The notes beneath the pieces were generated by a model, which was not told the origin of the DNA, ran no database searches, and saw nothing but the letters and a program-made list of their open reading frames with translations. Below, piece after piece: positions 35,099 to 38,244 of a stretch of 38,244 bases of DNA. Position 1 is the stretch's first letter. Each line of letters opens with the position of its first letter. This DNA comes from an uncultured Verrucomicrobiota bacterium (GTDB lineage: Bacteria > Verrucomicrobiota > Verrucomicrobiia > Methylacidiphilales > Verrucolacustridaceae): contig CAJBOM010000158.1 in the NCBI GenBank assembly GCA_903956835.1, positions 1 to 38,244 of the forward strand, written 5' to 3'. A program made the position numbers and the translations under genes.

Positions 35099-36616
35099 AT
35101 GGGATCGATTCTGAAAAGCAGAGAAGCCCGTTGGGCTCTGGGATGGATTGGGTTGGTGACTCTCTTTCGGCTTTGGTTTGTTCCGCATCTTGATCTGGTG
35201 GGAGACGAGGCGCACTACTGGGAGTGCGGGCGATCGTTGGATTGGAATCACTATGGAAAGGGGCCTGGGGCGGCCTTTGTTATTCGGGTTTTCACCCTTC
35301 TTCTGGGGGATCATGTCTGGGCGGTGCGTCTACCCGCAGTGTTACTTTCGGCGGGCACTGGCTGGTTGATCTTTCTTCTTGGGCGAACGTTCTACAGTGA
35401 GCGGGTGGGGTTGGTGGCAGTGGTGGCGGCTTCGGTGATGCCACTTTTTGCGATTGGCAGTATTTTAATGACGATCGACCCGCTCAGCGTGTTTTTCTGG
35501 GCGGCGGCGGCTCTCTCGTTCTGGGAAGCGGTGCAGGGCAGAAAAAAGCGTTATTGGATCCTGACCGGGCTGTGGATTGGACTCGGCTTCCAGGCGAAAT
35601 ACACCAATGCAGCGGAGTTAATCTCCTTTGCCCTCTTTCTTCTGCTGGTGCCCGGGAGGCGAAAACTTCTTTTCTCAGGCAGAATGCTGCTTTTGGTGGG
35701 AACCTTCGTGATTTTGGCTCTGCCGATTGTTTTCTGGAATGCTTTTTATGGCTGGATTACGGCGATGCACTTATTTGAGGGTGGGGATTTGGACCGAGGC
35801 TTTCGGGTGAACTGGGGAAAGTTTGCTGGTTTCTGGCTTTTGCAGGCGATCGTGGTTTCTCCGATTCTCTTTTTCTTGATGTTGATGGGCGCCATTCGTC
35901 CCGCGACCACCCGACAAGCGGGGGAGGGAGAGAAATATCTGCTGAGCCTTTTTTGGCCACTCTTTGTGGCTTATGGCTGGATCAGTCTAAATAAAACAGC
36001 CAATGGAAATTGGACGGCGCCAGCTTTGTTGGCGGGATTAGTTTTGGGGGCGGGTTGGGCGGTGCGAAAGTGGAATGAGGGAAAGAGTGTCTGGCGCGGC
36101 GTAATGGTCGCTGGGTTGTTGATAGGATTTGTGGAGACGGCGCTACTCCACGATTTTCTCCCGCTCCATTTTAAGAATAATCCGCTTGATCGGGCGAAGG
36201 GGTGGAATGACTTGGCGGTGGAGGCGGAAAAAGTTCGTCAGGAGATTGGCGCCGATTTCGTCGTAGCGGATGAGTATCAAACGGCCAGTCTGCTTTCGTT
36301 CTATCTTCCCGATCGACCGCGGGCCTTTACTCCCGATTGGCCTCGAATCATGACTCAGTATTCGATTTGGCCCAGTTATCGGGAGACTTTTCCATCTGGC
36401 AGTACGGGGCTGTACGTAGCGGAGCAACCTAATCCATTGCCACCGATTGCACGGGATTTCGAATCGGTCAAGGTGGTGAAAACTTATCGTCGTTCGACGT
36501 GGGGAGAGCCGACGGGGCCGACCTTTCATTTCTACGATTGTCGTGGTCTGAAGAGTGGACAACCTACCACTTGGCAGGACAGGGTGGAGTTGAGCCGAAA
36601 GTCAAAAACCCCTTGA
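35099..36616 (+). CDS. Glycosyltransferase family 39/ArnT-like membrane protein
   Basis: DLVGDEAHYWECGRSLDWNHYGKGP near N-terminus, multiple TM helices, PPxxxHYxxP-like architecture. Confidence 0.85.
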   Translation: MGSILKSREARWALGWIGLVTLFRLWFVPHLDLVGDEAHYWECGRSLDWNHYGKGPGAAFVIRVFTLLLGDHVWAVRLPAVLLSAGTGWLIFLLGRTFYSERVGLVAVVAASVMPLFAIGSILMTIDPLSVFFWAAAALSFWEAVQGRKKRYWILTGLWIGLGFQAKYTNAAELISFALFLLLVPGRRKLLFSGRMLLLVGTFVILALPIVFWNAFYGWITAMHLFEGGDLDRGFRVNWGKFAGFWLLQAIVVSPILFFLMLMGAIRPATTRQAGEGEKYLLSLFWPLFVAYGWISLNKTANGNWTAPALLAGLVLGAGWAVRKWNEGKSVWRGVMVAGLLIGFVETALLHDFLPLHFKNNPLDRAKGWNDLAVEAEKVRQEIGADFVVADEYQTASLLSFYLPDRPRAFTPDWPRIMTQYSIWPSYRETFPSGSTGLYVAEQPNPLPPIARDFESVKVVKTYRRSTWGEPTGPTFHFYDCRGLKSGQPTTWQDRVELSRKSKTP

Positions 36617-37734
36617 GTATTCTTTATCGTTACCTTACCGGACAGATGATGGCCGCGACCGCTGGGGCGGTGGCGGTGCTTTCGGCGATCATCGTTTTAG
36701 GAAATGCATTTAAGCAGATCTTCGAGTTACTGGTGAACGATGAGCTACCGATCAGCCTAATCTTTAAAATGGTGGCTTTGCTAATTCCGCAGGCGTTGAC
36801 CTTTACGATGCCGTGGGGGATTTTGGTGGCGGCGTTGATTGTCTTCGGTCGGATGTCGCAGGATCTGGAGTTGCAGGCGATTCGGGCGGCAGGGATTGGG
36901 CTGATCCCGTTGGTGGCGCCAGTGATCCTTTTTGGGCTTTTTATCTCGGGAATATGTTTTTATAACAATGCGGTTTTGGTTCCGCTGACCCTGCAGAAAT
37001 TTAAGTCAGTTCTCTTGGATATTGGCCGCGACAATCCTGCCTTTCTGATTCGAGCAGGGGAGGCGATGGACCGATTTCCTGGCTATCGAATTTACATTGG
37101 AAAGAAAAACGGAACCGATCTGACTGATATTAATATTTGGGAGCTGGATCCTAGGGGTATCCCGCGCCGAAATATTCGAGCGGAGAAGGGTAGTCTATCG
37201 GCCGATTTGGATGACCTGAGTTTGACGATCACCTTGCAGAAAGCGCGTCAGGAGGAGCGAGGGGAGAATCCGGCTGATTTAAACGGGATTCGGGCGGGGT
37301 TGAGTGCGGATCAGTTGCCTTTAAAAATTTCCTTACGAAGTTTCCTGAATCCAGATGATATGAAAGATATTCGGATTGCGGCGATGGGGGATTTAGCCAA
37401 GCGAATTCTAAGTCCGGTGGAGGGGTTTGTTGATCCGAAGCAGATTTATCCGATGTTAACCGAGATGCAGAAGCGGATCAGTTTTGCCTTGGCTCCATTT
37501 ACGCTTTTATTGGTGGGGATTCCACTGGGAATTCGAGTGCAGCGGAAAGAGACCTCGGTGGGTGTGGTGATCAGTTTCTTTTTGGTCATGGCCTACTACG
37601 CCTTGATTTTATTGGCGGAGGGATTGAAGAATCGGGGTGGGGCGTATCCTGAATTGATTGTTTGGATGCCGAACCTGATTTTGCAGGGGTACGGCTTCTT
37701 TCTTCTTTGGCGGGCGAATTTCCAGCAAAGCTGA
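36613..37734 (+). CDS. LptF/LptG (YjgP/YjgQ) family permease; TTG start overlapping previous stop inferred
   Basis: LSILYRYLTGQMMAATAGAVAVLSAIIVLGN, TFTMPWGILVAALIVFGRMSQDLELQAIRAAGIG, C-terminal TM helices. Confidence 0.87.
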   Translation: MSILYRYLTGQMMAATAGAVAVLSAIIVLGNAFKQIFELLVNDELPISLIFKMVALLIPQALTFTMPWGILVAALIVFGRMSQDLELQAIRAAGIGLIPLVAPVILFGLFISGICFYNNAVLVPLTLQKFKSVLLDIGRDNPAFLIRAGEAMDRFPGYRIYIGKKNGTDLTDINIWELDPRGIPRRNIRAEKGSLSADLDDLSLTITLQKARQEERGENPADLNGIRAGLSADQLPLKISLRSFLNPDDMKDIRIAAMGDLAKRILSPVEGFVDPKQIYPMLTEMQKRISFALAPFTLLLVGIPLGIRVQRKETSVGVVISFFLVMAYYALILLAEGLKNRGGAYPELIVWMPNLILQGYGFFLLWRANFQQS

Positions 37735-37752
37735 GATTCACCGGTTGTATTT

Positions 37753-38226
37753 GTGAAGAAGGGCAGGAGGGAGAGGCCTACGCCGGGGGATTACCGGCGG
37801 ATGATTTTATGGGCTCACGACTGTGCTCATAGCGTGCTCCCAATCTTTGAAACCGTTTGTCCAAAAGACAAGAGGCCAAGAAAAGCTCTAAGGCTGGCCA
37901 GAGCTATGGCCAAGGACCGATCCTGCTTTCGAATGAAGGATGTGCGTGAGGCAGCATTGGGAGCACATGCGGCGGCGAGAGAAACGCAGGACGGAGCGGC
38001 TCGGGCGGCGGCGAGATCCGCTGGGCACGCGGTTGCCACGGCACATGTAACGGCGCACGCGCGTGGGGCGGTGATCTACGCGACAAAGGCAATCACAGAG
38101 TCTGGGTCCTTGGTGGATTTAAAAAGAATCCGAAGACTCCACCGGTTGCCCCGACGTTTTCATCAGGCTGCTTACCCGCCTTGGTGGGTGGCAAAACAGA
38201 AGTGGGAGAAGAGGCTCGAGAATTAG
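37753..38226 (+). CDS. Putative immunity protein, Imm5-like family
   Basis: ILWAHDCAHSVLPIFETVCPKDKRPRKALRLARAMAK...AALGAHAAARE...AARSAGHAVATAHVTAHARGAVIYATKAI. Confidence 0.68.
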   Translation: MKKGRRERPTPGDYRRMILWAHDCAHSVLPIFETVCPKDKRPRKALRLARAMAKDRSCFRMKDVREAALGAHAAARETQDGAARAAARSAGHAVATAHVTAHARGAVIYATKAITESGSLVDLKRIRRLHRLPRRFHQAAYPPWWVAKQKWEKRLEN

Positions 38227-38244
38227 GGATGTCTGGGATTCCCC

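Noticed and set aside
25481-37924. 15-bp identity CCAAGGACCGATCCT at 25481-25495 and 37910-37924
   Set aside because: One such match is about what is expected by chance in a 38-kb window; second copy is inside coding sequence and flanks do not match.
1-38244. CRISPR arrays, IS elements, prophage, rRNA or tRNA genes
   Set aside because: No regularly spaced repeats, transposase/integrase motifs, terminal inverted repeats or recognisable RNA genes were seen by eye; a tRNAscan/Infernal run would be needed to exclude small RNAs.

Overview
The window is a gene-dense bacterial chromosomal segment. The gene families and PEP-CTERM/YHYH content suggest a PVC-group (Verrucomicrobiota-like) genome; this is inference. 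I support about 34 protein-coding genes. They include manA, two PIN-domain toxin-antitoxin modules, trhO, rnr, a glgA-galT-GH57-GH57 alpha-glucan cluster, an Lrp/aminotransferase/FAD-oxidoreductase/ACT/mqnC run, cstA, a K+-independent-type H+-pyrophosphatase, a MarR-TolC-PgeF run, an ABC-F ATPase, tyrS, a secreted PEP-CTERM protease/YHYH/YHYH/sulfatase run, yqeY, a GT39-like transferase with LptF/G, and an Imm5-like protein. I recognised no rRNA, tRNA, CRISPR array, IS element or prophage. The most interesting signals are: (1) two adjacent YHYH/EF-hand proteins whose predicted signal-peptide cleavage would leave histidine at the N-terminus (possible histidine-brace metal site), coupled to a sulfatase with an atypical CSVTR motif; (2) a GH57 protein that keeps its family framework and nucleophile region but lacks a recognisable motif-4 catalytic Asp; (3) three REP-like hairpins with the same architecture but different, internally complementary stems, all in one intergenic region; (4) several promoters placed so that transcripts would be leaderless, including at both antitoxin genes. 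No searches were run; all family calls come from motif recognition.
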